Positions 1-6,642 of a DNA stretch of 10,396 bases are shown here, piece by piece. Within the stretch, counting starts at the first letter, position 1. Every line of letters begins with the position of its first letter. Position numbers and translations under genes: made by a program. The notes beneath the pieces were generated by a model. The model did no database searches. It saw only the letters and a program-made list of their open reading frames with translations, and was not told where the DNA came from. The DNA comes from Bacillota bacterium (GTDB lineage Bacteria; Bacillota; Clostridia; Acetivibrionales; DTU013), in the NCBI GenBank assembly GCA_023435925.1, contig JAEZLF010000088.1, positions 1-10,396 of the forward strand. The letters run 5' to 3'.

Positions 1-58
1 GATATGCTTCCACTGCAGCTATTTTCTCCTCCGGCGGAATCTTCGGCTTTCCTGACAC
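1..58 (-). CDS. N-terminus of IS3-type transposase OrfA (partial)
   Basis: Only the first 19 codons are in the window (MSGKPKIPPEEKIAAVEAY, counting the GTG start as Met). The pattern of a basic, proline-containing start followed by an E-x-K-x-x-A-V-E-x-Y helix is typical of the helix-turn-helix N-terminus of IS3-family OrfA proteins, which bind the element's ends. The GTG at 58-56 is preceded by GGGGAG seven bases upstream, which supports this start. The frame is open to the left edge. With so little sequence, the assignment depends on its position just inside a plausible IS terminal repeat. Another IS family with a similar first helix is possible. Confidence 0.5.
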   Translation of the reverse strand, partial: MSGKPKIPPEEKIAAVEAY

Positions 59-126
59 AATAATACTCCCCTCTCTGTTTCAGTGGTTTTGTTTTTTCCA
101 CTGTCTACTTTAAGGGGAGCATATCA
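1..126 (-). mobile_element. End of an IS3-family-like insertion sequence (partial, runs off left edge)
   Basis: Read on the minus strand, the element begins at 126 with TGATATGCTCCCC and continues with AAAGTAGACAGTGG, which resembles a TG-starting IS3-type terminal inverted repeat. A 6-bp inverted pair (CAGTGG at 81-86, CCACTG at 98-103) lies inside it, followed by a Shine-Dalgarno-like GGGGAG and the start of a transposase-like reading frame. The sequence right of 126 is remnant DNA of a different transposon, so this looks like one mobile element next to or inside another. The other end is outside the window, so neither the full element nor a target-site duplication can be seen. The family is inferred from the end sequence and the start of the protein. 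Confidence 0.55.
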
Positions 127-444
127 AGAATTTACCGTAGGGTGCTTTTTGAAATGAGCCGGCCCGCGGCTTGGGCGCCCAAAGGAATCTGAACTGGACG
201 CTGACCGGCATCAGGCCTACCGTGATAATTGCGACCACAACATGGTTGAAGGACATAACGGCATCGCCAAGCGCCGTTTTAGGCGGGATTTGAGGCATAT
301 TTGAAAGAAACGGCCGAAACCGAAGCAGCCTTACAGGTGTTTGCCATGAACATTTCCCACTGCCTGCGGGCACTTTTGCGCCTGCTTTTCAGGCGGCGAT
401 TTTTACTGTTTCACCAGCATTCTATTAGCTGGATTTCGGTTTGA
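127..444 (+). pseudogene. IS1182-like transposase, C-terminal remnant (frameshifted)
   Basis: Two plus-strand frames together resemble the C-terminal part of an IS1182-type DDE transposase. From 158 the frame reads GPRLGRPKE, then after an AYRDNC segment the hallmark N-x-V-E-G-x-N-G-x-A-K-R-R-F, and stops at 302-304. A second frame from about 295 continues the family pattern with AYLKETAETEAAL and FAMN, ending at the TGA at 442-444. A one-base frameshift around 270-295 separates them, and a stop at 155-157 precedes the first part. No N-terminus or start codon is present; the left side abuts the IS3-type end at 126. Its last codon is only 8 bp from the stop of the convergent minus-strand GTPase gene, so a deletion or insertion probably joined them. 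It is almost certainly not functional. Confidence 0.6.
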
Positions 445-452
445 TCGGTTTT

Positions 453-2144
453 TCAGTTGGCCCTATGTATATCTTGAATGAGTCGCTGGCACTCTCCCTG
501 GAGCTGTTCCATATTCCTGCAGGTAACACTTCTGCTATTCCTCGATTCACGGATTTCACGGATGCTTCTATCAACGTCTGCAAGCGACGGAGCCAAGGCA
601 TTAACAACGTTACTCTGTATGAAAGCACGTCCATAATCTTCAAGCTCATTAGCGGCCACATTAAACTGACTCCTTATATTCTGTCGATTATTCTTTAAAG
701 CCTCGCTGAGCTTATCTGCATCGTGATCGGATTTTATCTGCATAAACACAGAGAATCCAACGCCAAGTACACCAAGAACTTTCCCACCAATGGCGACTCC
801 CTTTGTAATCTTAATAGCCTGCCATGGTTTAAATTTATATCCTACAGCATGGCCGGCCTTAAGCACAATTTCATGGACCGTACTACCAGAGAAATTTGAA
901 AGCTTCATGCCTCCCTGTACGCCAGCTTTATACGCTTTATTAACAACCTCCTGTCCAGCCTTCTGAAATCCCGGTCCAGCACCTCCCAACAGCTTCTGCA
1001 CATTTTCCGGAAGAAAATCAAACTTCACGTTGAGTCTTGTTTTCAGTTGCTGCGTGAATTCGGAGTCTTCGATAAGGTCCAGCGCCTTACCCATTTCCGT
1101 AAGCCGGGTTTCAATTAACTGAATAGCGTCCTGTTGACATCTCTGTGTTATATCATCAGCACGTTTTACTGCCTTGCCAAGTTCTTCCTCAACCTCATCT
1201 TGTTTGCAACCATCAACTAAAAGATTCGCTGCGTCCAATCCGATGCTTCTGATTTCAGCTGCTGCAGATGTAAAGACATCCTTTACTTCCTGCTGAATCT
1301 GGTTTCTCGAAGTGAACAGCACGTGCCTCTGCTGCATATAATTCTCTTCAAGGGCATCGATATCTGTATCGCTTGATTTAGGTTCGAGTGCATGCACGGC
1401 TTTTTCCAGAGCGTCTTCGAGAAGATATAAATCCGTAGTCAGCTTGGAGGTGATGCTTTTTTCATCTACAAAATGATTCAGTGTATCCACAAACTCTGAA
1501 TATCCGCTGCGCTCGTATAATTCATCAGCAACTTCCGGATCTTCGTCTCTCTCTTCAATGCTGTCAAGATAAGATTCCGCATCAAGGAAGCAAAGGTTCA
1601 GTTGCTCCGGAGTATAAGGAGTCAGAACTTTACGCAAATCCTCACGGATTATCTCCTGCTGTGATGGTATGTTGCCATCAGACGCCCTTTCCATCTTGTT
1701 TACTACAAGAATCATTTCTCCGGCTTTATCCTTGTCAATTGCCAGCTTTCTAAAGTGTTCAGCAAGGTGAGAATCAAAAAGCTCATTTGTAACCACGAAC
1801 ACAAGCATGTCCGCAGAAGATATAGCGCTATACGATATCTCGTCATGGTCCGGCCGCTGCTCGGTATGTATGCCCGGTGTATCTACGACTTCAATACCAT
1901 TCCAGTCGTAAGTGTGAGCCTTCTGGGTCGTTATTCCCGCTCCAATTGCTATATCCTTTCTTCCCGTAAGCATTTTCACAATGGATGATTTACCGGCGCT
2001 ATACTGCCCGGCAAACACGAGCTTAATGCTTCCAGATGATTTATTCTCTCTGATGGAAAATTCCAGGCCGGCAGAATCAAAAGCCTCGATTGCTCTGTTC
2101 TTTAAGTCGGCCACCTTCTGTGCATACTCCGCTATCTTTAACAT
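453..2144 (-). CDS. LeoA-like dynamin-family GTPase, second gene of an Eleos-type defence operon
   Basis: A 563-residue protein with an N-terminal dynamin-type G domain. The P-loop is GQYSAGKS (46-53), switch threonines T72/T73, G3 DTPG (88-91) and G4 NKME (149-152, Glu where Asp is usual). Long helical, charged segments follow, with a hydrophobic glycine-rich stretch at about 449-470 that could insert into membrane, and a helical C-terminus. This is the layout of bacterial dynamin-like proteins; E. coli LeoA is of similar length. The ATG at 2144-2142 follows GAGAGGCGG, and the upstream GTPase gene ends 13 bp before it, so the two are probably co-translated. Dynamin-like pairs usually work as hetero-oligomers on the inner face of the membrane. 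The anti-phage role is inferred from the Eleos system (LeoBC + LeoA). A general membrane-remodelling GTPase is the alternative. No terminator is seen after the gene. Confidence 0.75.
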   Translation of the reverse strand: MLKIAEYAQKVADLKNRAIEAFDSAGLEFSIRENKSSGSIKLVFAGQYSAGKSSIVKMLTGRKDIAIGAGITTQKAHTYDWNGIEVVDTPGIHTEQRPDHDEISYSAISSADMLVFVVTNELFDSHLAEHFRKLAIDKDKAGEMILVVNKMERASDGNIPSQQEIIREDLRKVLTPYTPEQLNLCFLDAESYLDSIEERDEDPEVADELYERSGYSEFVDTLNHFVDEKSITSKLTTDLYLLEDALEKAVHALEPKSSDTDIDALEENYMQQRHVLFTSRNQIQQEVKDVFTSAAAEIRSIGLDAANLLVDGCKQDEVEEELGKAVKRADDITQRCQQDAIQLIETRLTEMGKALDLIEDSEFTQQLKTRLNVKFDFLPENVQKLLGGAGPGFQKAGQEVVNKAYKAGVQGGMKLSNFSGSTVHEIVLKAGHAVGYKFKPWQAIKITKGVAIGGKVLGVLGVGFSVFMQIKSDHDADKLSEALKNNRQNIRSQFNVAANELEDYGRAFIQSNVVNALAPSLADVDRSIREIRESRNSRSVTCRNMEQLQGECQRLIQDIHRAN

Positions 2145-2157
2145 ATTATCCGCCTCT

Positions 2158-4257
2158 CTATTCTATTATTGCGATTTTTGTAAATTGTTGTGCCATGCGC
2201 ACTCTGGTGCGTATGTATGGAGTCGCTCCCTCCAGCGGGATATGCGCAACTCCGATTTTATCTTCAATGTCTATTTTGTCTCGTTCTATTGTTTTTCCAA
2301 GCACGCGTGAAATCAGTACCCGTTTGCTATCAGAGTAATAAACGAATCCGATGCTCTCCGACATGAGTTTATGAAGCAATTTTTTCTGCTCCTCTGGGAA
2401 GAATGTTCCGTCGTTGAGCATAAACATCACGGCATTACCCGGAACTCTTGCCACTTCCTGTATATGGTATTCTAGGCCTTCTGCTCCGATAAGTTTTATT
2501 GCTTCTGTGACTATCTGAGAATTTAACTCCAGCAGATGGTTATCCAGGTTCCAAGCAAGATCCTTCTGGGTGTCAGCAAGTTTAAAAACTACCGCATTCA
2601 TACGGTCAAGCTCTTTTAATAGGCTCTCTATGCGGACATCAATAAGTGAAGTGAAATTCTTAAGCATCTGCTTCTCCAATGATTCACAAACTGAATCCAC
2701 ATTTTTTCGCAGACTGCTTTCAAGACGCATACGGGCCTCCTGCTCTTTTTTATCTCTGCTTTTGAAGATAAATGAAACGGCCACTCCTATAGCACCCACA
2801 GCAAGCGCTGCCCAGCCCAGTGGTCCTGCGATACTCGCACCGCAAGCCCCAGTAATGATTGCAGCAATGGACAGACCTCCTCCAACGATAGTGGCTGACC
2901 AGTCCCACACGCGTTTTCCATCAATTATCTGATTCATACGCAAAGATCTATCGCCAGCAAATGAGGCTGTGAAATTAAGCTCCTGCGTAATCTCTCGTGA
3001 GACTTCTTTGATTTTATCGTTGCACTCGCTCTCAAGCCGGGCAAGGACATCCTGGCACTCGCGCTGTATCTGTCGGTCTTTTAGCAGCTTGTTCCATGCT
3101 TTGTCTGCGTTCTTGTCAGCATAATGCTCCTCTGCAAATGATGCTATTTCACCATTCAGCTGGCTTTTGATATTCACAATAAGGGAGTGAATCCTCTTTT
3201 TGCCGGAAACTGCATAATTGTCCTTCCACACAACCAGCTGACGCTTCTTTGATAAAACAATCCGGCCCTGGGCACTATTCAACAAGCTCTGGTTAAGCAA
3301 GCGTTCCATAGAACTCAGCATAGGGTTGGAAATAATATCAATAAAAGTTTTTATTCTATAGAAGTTGCCCTTGTCACGTACCTGCTCAACTATTTTGGCT
3401 TTCAGATAATCTATACGGCTTGCCCGGTACAGCGTTTCTGCAAGCTGCGAATCTTCAGTATTCTGTGCCATGAATGCGGATTTGAGGTGTACATATACGA
3501 AAGGAACATAGCCCCAATCCTGTCCGAGCTGTTTGGAATATGATAAAAACTGCTTTCTAATATCGTTTAAACGATTCATATCAAAGCGTTTCTCAATATC
3601 GCGGATCAGAAGCTTGACGTTTTTTCCTTCGGAAGCAGACACTTTGATATTCATAATACAGATTACAGGTTTTCCAAGATTCACGATTCTTCCAAAGCAT
3701 TCTGCCTCTGATGCCTGTGGTGCATCGTCTGTGATCAGAAACAGTATAAGGTCTGCTGTCTTGGCAGCTTCAAAAGCAATCTGCTCATCATCTTCACCCT
3801 CGAAAGCTCCTATGCCGGGTACATCTGTAATTTCGAGGCCATTCCATTCATACTTTCTTATGTCTCTTGTTGTTCTCTGGGCACCGTGACCTATTGATTC
3901 ACCGTCACCCTCTGTTAGAATCTCCATCAGTGTAGATTTGCCGGCCATGGTACGTCCAAATAATGTTATTGAGAACTTGGACAGGTTTTCTCTTAAATTT
4001 TCAAGATCCTCCTTAAAGGCAAATGACAGGTTATTGAATGCAGTCTTTATTTCTACCAGCTGCTGCGATAGCAAATCCGTAGCACTGGAAACGTAACACG
4101 GCGAGCTGTTGAAATCCATAAGCGTACCGTTAATCGTTTCTGCCGCATTGGAAAGCGTGTTATTCAAATTTTTATATTGTGAAGATGCAATTTCGTATCC
4201 AACGGATGCGTATTTTTTGCATTCTTTAAGCACATTGTTTAAATCATATTCTGCCAA
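2158..4257 (-). CDS. LeoBC-like dynamin-family GTPase, first gene of an Eleos-type defence operon
   Basis: A 699-residue protein. A helical N-terminal region of about 95 residues precedes a G domain with P-loop GRTMAGKS (101-108), switch threonines T129/T130 and G3 DVPG (145-148). The G4 position reads MNIKV (202-206) rather than N/TKxD, so guanine recognition may be atypical. Helical segments follow, then two adjacent hydrophobic glycine/alanine-rich helices at about 455-499, as in the membrane paddle of bacterial dynamins. The C-terminal 100 residues look more beta-rich and are unassigned. Translation probably starts at TTG 4257-4255: GGTGA lies 4 bases upstream, and an in-frame stop just above excludes a longer form. 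It leads the operon with the LeoA-like gene 13 bp downstream. The order large GTPase then LeoA, and the sizes, fit Eleos. The role is inferred from this context; the GTPase identity is seen directly. Confidence 0.75.
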   Translation of the reverse strand: MAEYDLNNVLKECKKYASVGYEIASSQYKNLNNTLSNAAETINGTLMDFNSSPCYVSSATDLLSQQLVEIKTAFNNLSFAFKEDLENLRENLSKFSITLFGRTMAGKSTLMEILTEGDGESIGHGAQRTTRDIRKYEWNGLEITDVPGIGAFEGEDDEQIAFEAAKTADLILFLITDDAPQASEAECFGRIVNLGKPVICIMNIKVSASEGKNVKLLIRDIEKRFDMNRLNDIRKQFLSYSKQLGQDWGYVPFVYVHLKSAFMAQNTEDSQLAETLYRASRIDYLKAKIVEQVRDKGNFYRIKTFIDIISNPMLSSMERLLNQSLLNSAQGRIVLSKKRQLVVWKDNYAVSGKKRIHSLIVNIKSQLNGEIASFAEEHYADKNADKAWNKLLKDRQIQRECQDVLARLESECNDKIKEVSREITQELNFTASFAGDRSLRMNQIIDGKRVWDWSATIVGGGLSIAAIITGACGASIAGPLGWAALAVGAIGVAVSFIFKSRDKKEQEARMRLESSLRKNVDSVCESLEKQMLKNFTSLIDVRIESLLKELDRMNAVVFKLADTQKDLAWNLDNHLLELNSQIVTEAIKLIGAEGLEYHIQEVARVPGNAVMFMLNDGTFFPEEQKKLLHKLMSESIGFVYYSDSKRVLISRVLGKTIERDKIDIEDKIGVAHIPLEGATPYIRTRVRMAQQFTKIAIIE

Positions 4258-4301
4258 GTTATCACCGCGCTTTCATTGTATCAATTTATGGTTTTCTTCC
4301 T

Positions 4302-4381
4302 GACATCGAAACTCAGGTTATAGTTCTCGAATGACAGCGAAAGTTCAGTCTCAATCTCAAAATAACAGTGAAAGTCCGCAC
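4302..4381 (-). repeat. Three degenerate 18-bp direct repeats with exact 31-bp period
   Basis: Units start at 4302 (GACATCGAAACTCAGGTT), 4333 (GACAGCGAAAGTTCAGTC) and 4364 (AACAGTGAAAGTCCGCAC). Adjacent units match at 12 of 18 positions, and the core is ACAgcGAAAgT. A weaker fourth match (GACCCGAAA) starts at 4397. The first unit ends at 4302, about 45 bases upstream of the TTG start of the LeoBC-like gene. They could be internal repeats of an IS21-type end or binding sites controlling the operon. Confidence 0.6.
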
Positions 4382-4492
4382 TAAGTCACACCTATTGACC
4401 CGAAATAGCAAAAGTAAGTTTACAGTAGATTTCCGGGCAGATTTTTGACGTTCACCATTGATATCAGGAATGATGATTAGCCTATTTTGTAA

Positions 4493-4610
4493 TACATCCA
4501 ACCCGACCACACAACCTCAAAAAATTCCAAAAAAACATCTAAATCGTCCACTCTCGAAGCCCGACATCTAACCTGTACACTCGCGGGGCTATGACATCTA
4601 ACCTGACCAC
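4493..4610 (-). repeat. Four 18-bp direct repeats, consensus GACATCTAACCTGACCAC
   Basis: Units lie at 4493-4510, 4534-4551, 4563-4580 and 4593-4610. Against the last unit the others match at 15, 13 and 16 of 18 positions. Start-to-start spacings are 41, 29 and 30 bp, close to whole helical turns. On the minus strand they read GTGGTCAGGTTAGATGTC. Several such direct repeats near a terminus are a known feature of IS21-family ends, where the transposase binds. No istA/istB gene is present, so this would be a remnant. Confidence 0.6.
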
Positions 4611-4693
4611 TTAACTATCTAAAACGGCCCTTATGGACTTGTTTCCGCGAAGCGAAAAAATCACATTTTCGGATGGTGGACTTCATAACCATA

Positions 4694-4731
4694 TGTGTGA
4701 AAAGCCTTGATTTGTAGGGCTTTTCGACACA
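4694..4731. repeat. Strong hairpin (13 bp stem, 11-nt loop)
   Basis: GAAAAGCC (4699-4706) pairs with GGCTTTTC (4718-4725). After a one-base bulge at 4726, TGTGT (4694-4698) pairs with ACACA (4727-4731). On the plus strand a CTCTTTT tract follows at about 4735-4741, so a weak terminator is possible, but no plus-strand gene needs it. No T-run follows on the minus strand. It may be a transposon or attachment-site structure. Confidence 0.45.
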
Positions 4732-4747
4732 CTCACTCTTTTACCCT

Positions 4748-4776
4748 TGTTATCAATGCTACCGTCTCAACGTGTG
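4748..4776 (+). repeat. Left copy of a 29-bp direct repeat flanking the recombinase unit
   Basis: TGTTATCAAT at the left and CTCAACGTG at the right are shared with 6750-6778. The ungapped alignment has 23 of 29 identical positions. The two copies are 2002 bp apart in the same orientation and bracket the serine recombinase and nucleotidyltransferase genes. They may be ends of an integrated unit or two copies of a recombinase binding site. Confidence 0.55.
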
Positions 4777-4896
4777 ATACTTAGGTTATTGGGGAAACAT
4801 GTCCCTAATCAGCTGAAACGCTTGATTTTAAAGGCTTTTTAATTAGTCAATCCTATTCTTAATATCTATTCTATCGCTTCGCCTAAGTAGGCTATT

Positions 4897-5664
4897 TCAT
4901 ATATTCATACAATTTTGTATTTCTCTCAGCATATATGTTGCATATTCAGCAGCCAGTTCCATATTGTACCGAGATGGGTTTACGCTTGCGTATTCCTTAA
5001 GTGCAGAGATGATGAGGGGGTGATACTTCTCCGGCAAATTGGAAAGGCCCCACTCACCGCCTTCTTTTTTAGATAGAATGAAATTATCTTTTTGGTACGC
5101 AAGTACTCTCGCAAGGTTTAATGTAATGTACATTGTATTATCCAGAATATCTTCCTGCGCGCCCTCTATATCAAACCAGATACTATCAAAATAGTCCTGC
5201 TTGCTTACCTCACCGAATACCTCTTTTATTTCCTGACCATATAATACCTTACCTCTATGATTGATAATTGTGAAATGAGCGGCTAGATCCTTGTCTGTAC
5301 CTTTCATTTTCTGAACATAGTCCTCAGGATTGTTTTTATACCAGTCAAGATGCGAAATTGAAAAATGAAGATCAAAGGGAGTAGGATAAACAAACGGATT
5401 ACAAACGCGTTTATTTACAATACTAAGTTCAATTCCCTTTGCCGGGGCTTCTTCGTTCAGGCGCACCATCATATCCATATATTTCATCTTTATATCATCC
5501 GAAATTACATCATTCACAACGATCAACAGATCCAAATCGCTCTCCTTAGGATTAAAACAATCCATCACAGAAGAGCCATGCAGGTAAACTCCCACAAGCT
5601 TCTTACCTAAAATTTCTCTGTTCAGGTCTACAAATCTAACCAATAAATCTTTGTATTCTTGCAT
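4897..5664 (-). CDS. AadA/ANT(9)-like aminoglycoside nucleotidyltransferase
   Basis: A 255-residue enzyme with the nucleotidyltransferase fold at the N-terminus. HGSS (29-32) is followed by SDLDLL with D43 and D45 as metal-binding carboxylates; a third acidic residue (E79, in GIELSIV) sits where AadA-type enzymes have their catalytic glutamate. The C-terminal helical half contains TLNLARVLAY and a following SKKEGGEWGL segment, the pattern of the ANT(3'')/ANT(9) C-terminal domain. Such enzymes adenylylate streptomycin and/or spectinomycin with ATP in the cytoplasm. The length matches this family (about 250-260 residues). ATG 5664-5662 is preceded by GAGGG at 7 bases. The gene starts 28 bp after the recombinase stop on the same strand, so it is probably co-transcribed. 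The substrate cannot be decided from sequence, and a non-resistance nucleotidyltransferase is possible. Confidence 0.75.
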   Translation of the reverse strand: MQEYKDLLVRFVDLNREILGKKLVGVYLHGSSVMDCFNPKESDLDLLIVVNDVISDDIKMKYMDMMVRLNEEAPAKGIELSIVNKRVCNPFVYPTPFDLHFSISHLDWYKNNPEDYVQKMKGTDKDLAAHFTIINHRGKVLYGQEIKEVFGEVSKQDYFDSIWFDIEGAQEDILDNTMYITLNLARVLAYQKDNFILSKKEGGEWGLSNLPEKYHPLIISALKEYASVNPSRYNMELAAEYATYMLREIQNCMNI

Positions 5665-5692
5665 TATGAGTCCCTCTACAACTTAAGATATT

Positions 5693-6613
5693 TTATTTCT
5701 TCTTCGAACTGTATTTTTTACTGCTACGATGAGTACCATCATCATTTATAATAATATTGCTTCGCTTTTTCTTTTCTTCCTGTACCGCTCTGAACTCACT
5801 CTCCGTTATAATAGGCGGATGACATTCTTTCATCTGAAATTCATATTGCTGTGTTGCGGAATCCAAAAGCGAAACTGTACCTGTGTATTTCTCATTTTCA
5901 AGCATCTTCTCTATAGAGCGTTTATTCCATGTATCTTTACCGGTAGGGGAAGGAATACCTGCATCTGATAGTTTCTTTATGATACCAAGCACACTAGCGC
6001 CATCCAGATACCATCTGAAAACATCCCGCACAACCTTAGCCTGTTCATTGTCAATTACAAGCTCCCCATCTTTATTCTTTGTGTAACCGTACAGCTTTCG
6101 TTTGTAAAGTCCGGATGTACCATTTGCAGCTCTCATGGCAAGCCCCATTCGGATGTTTTCGCTTCGGCTTTCATTTTCAGCCTGGGCGAAGGATTCCATT
6201 ACCGAAATCATAAGACTGCTATCGACTTCATCGGTATCCAGATTTTCTTCTTCAAATATGATTCTGACCCCTGCCGCCTTCAGCCTGTTGAGTGCTGATA
6301 AAGTCTCTACAGTATCCCGACCAAATCTGCTGATACTTTTTGTGAGGACAACGGAGATATTGTGAGCTTCACATTCTCGAAGCAGTCGTTCAAATTCACG
6401 TCTTGGAATTTCCCCCTTCGCTGATGCAATATCGATAAAAACATCTGCCAGTCTCCATTGACTGACATTCGCAACCGCCCTTGTCAAAGCGGAAATCTGT
6501 GCCGCAAGGCTATATAATTGTTCCTTTTCGTTTGTACTGACCCTGCAATATATTCCGACTTTCTTTTCCAAACGGTCATTCTTTGCAGGGATATACCATA
6601 TTTTTGAATCCAC
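5693..6613 (-). CDS. Serine site-specific recombinase, probably lacking its zinc-ribbon/coiled-coil C-terminus
   Basis: A 306-residue protein. The resolvase catalytic domain spans about 17-160: YCRVST contains R24 and nucleophile S26, and SISRFGRD (93-100) supplies the conserved active-site arginines. The Recombinase DNA-binding domain follows at about 170-290, with YGYTKNKDGELVID, an AGIPSPTG segment, and W-N-K-R-S-I-E-K-M-L-x-N-E-K-Y-T-G. Large serine recombinases normally continue with a zinc beta-ribbon and coiled coil to about 450-550 residues. This one stops at KYSSKKK, where that ribbon would start, and the next in-frame codons (NILSC) still resemble the ribbon start. GTG at 6613-6611 follows GGGAGGTG, and a promoter lies at 6643-6671. 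It leads a two-gene unit with the nucleotidyltransferase. It could be a truncated integrase or transposon recombinase; activity is uncertain. Confidence 0.8.
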   Translation of the reverse strand: MDSKIWYIPAKNDRLEKKVGIYCRVSTNEKEQLYSLAAQISALTRAVANVSQWRLADVFIDIASAKGEIPRREFERLLRECEAHNISVVLTKSISRFGRDTVETLSALNRLKAAGVRIIFEEENLDTDEVDSSLMISVMESFAQAENESRSENIRMGLAMRAANGTSGLYKRKLYGYTKNKDGELVIDNEQAKVVRDVFRWYLDGASVLGIIKKLSDAGIPSPTGKDTWNKRSIEKMLENEKYTGTVSLLDSATQQYEFQMKECHPPIITESEFRAVQEEKKKRSNIIINDDGTHRSSKKYSSKKK

Positions 6614-6642
6614 AAGCTCACCTCCCGCCTTATTATAGCCTA

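Larger units (their letters stand above)
453..4257 (-). other. Candidate Eleos (dynamin pair) anti-phage operon
   Basis: Two different dynamin-like GTPases are encoded head-to-tail on the minus strand with a 13-bp gap and no other gene between them. Both have a P-loop and G3 motif and a hydrophobic membrane segment in the C-terminal half. This is the published architecture of Eleos, named after the leoABC genes of enterotoxigenic E. coli. The surroundings (IS remnants, a serine recombinase, an antibiotic-resistance-type gene) are typical of defence cargo. No phage sensor, nuclease or third gene is visible, so the two GTPases would be the whole system. The alternative is a chromosomal dynamin pair for membrane stress or vesicle functions. 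Confidence 0.65.
4258..4896. other. Gene-free repeat-rich region between the dynamin operon and the nucleotidyltransferase
   Basis: No supported coding region is present in these 639 bases. It contains a set of 18-bp degenerate repeats at 4302-4381 (31-bp period), a second set at 4493-4610, a 13-bp hairpin at 4694-4731, a 29-bp repeat at 4748-4776 that recurs on the far side of the recombinase unit, a GGGGAAACATGTCCC element at 4791-4805 and a partial copy of the hairpin core at 4815-4840. The promoter of the dynamin operon must lie here or further right, but no convincing -35/-10 pair was found near the TTG start. Confidence 0.6.

Noticed and set aside
378..395. Hairpin CGCCTG-CTTTT-CAGGCG followed by GCGATTTTTA, resembling a terminator
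   Set aside because: It lies inside the coding frame of the IS1182-like remnant and the T-run is offset from the stem; it is not in a useful position for the convergent dynamin operon.
4313..4510. A 65-codon minus-strand open frame upstream of the dynamin operon
   Set aside because: It consists of the repeat region itself, has no ribosome binding site and its protein resembles nothing recognisable.
4302..4610. Short repeats with 29-41 bp spacing as a CRISPR array
   Set aside because: Units are too degenerate (12-16 of 18), spacing is irregular in the second set, spacers are only 11-23 bp, and there are no cas genes.
4897..5664. Nucleotidyltransferase as the MNT part of a HEPN/MNT toxin-antitoxin pair
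   Set aside because: MNT proteins are about 100-150 residues and paired with a HEPN gene; this protein is 255 residues with an AadA-type C-terminal domain, and its neighbour is a recombinase.
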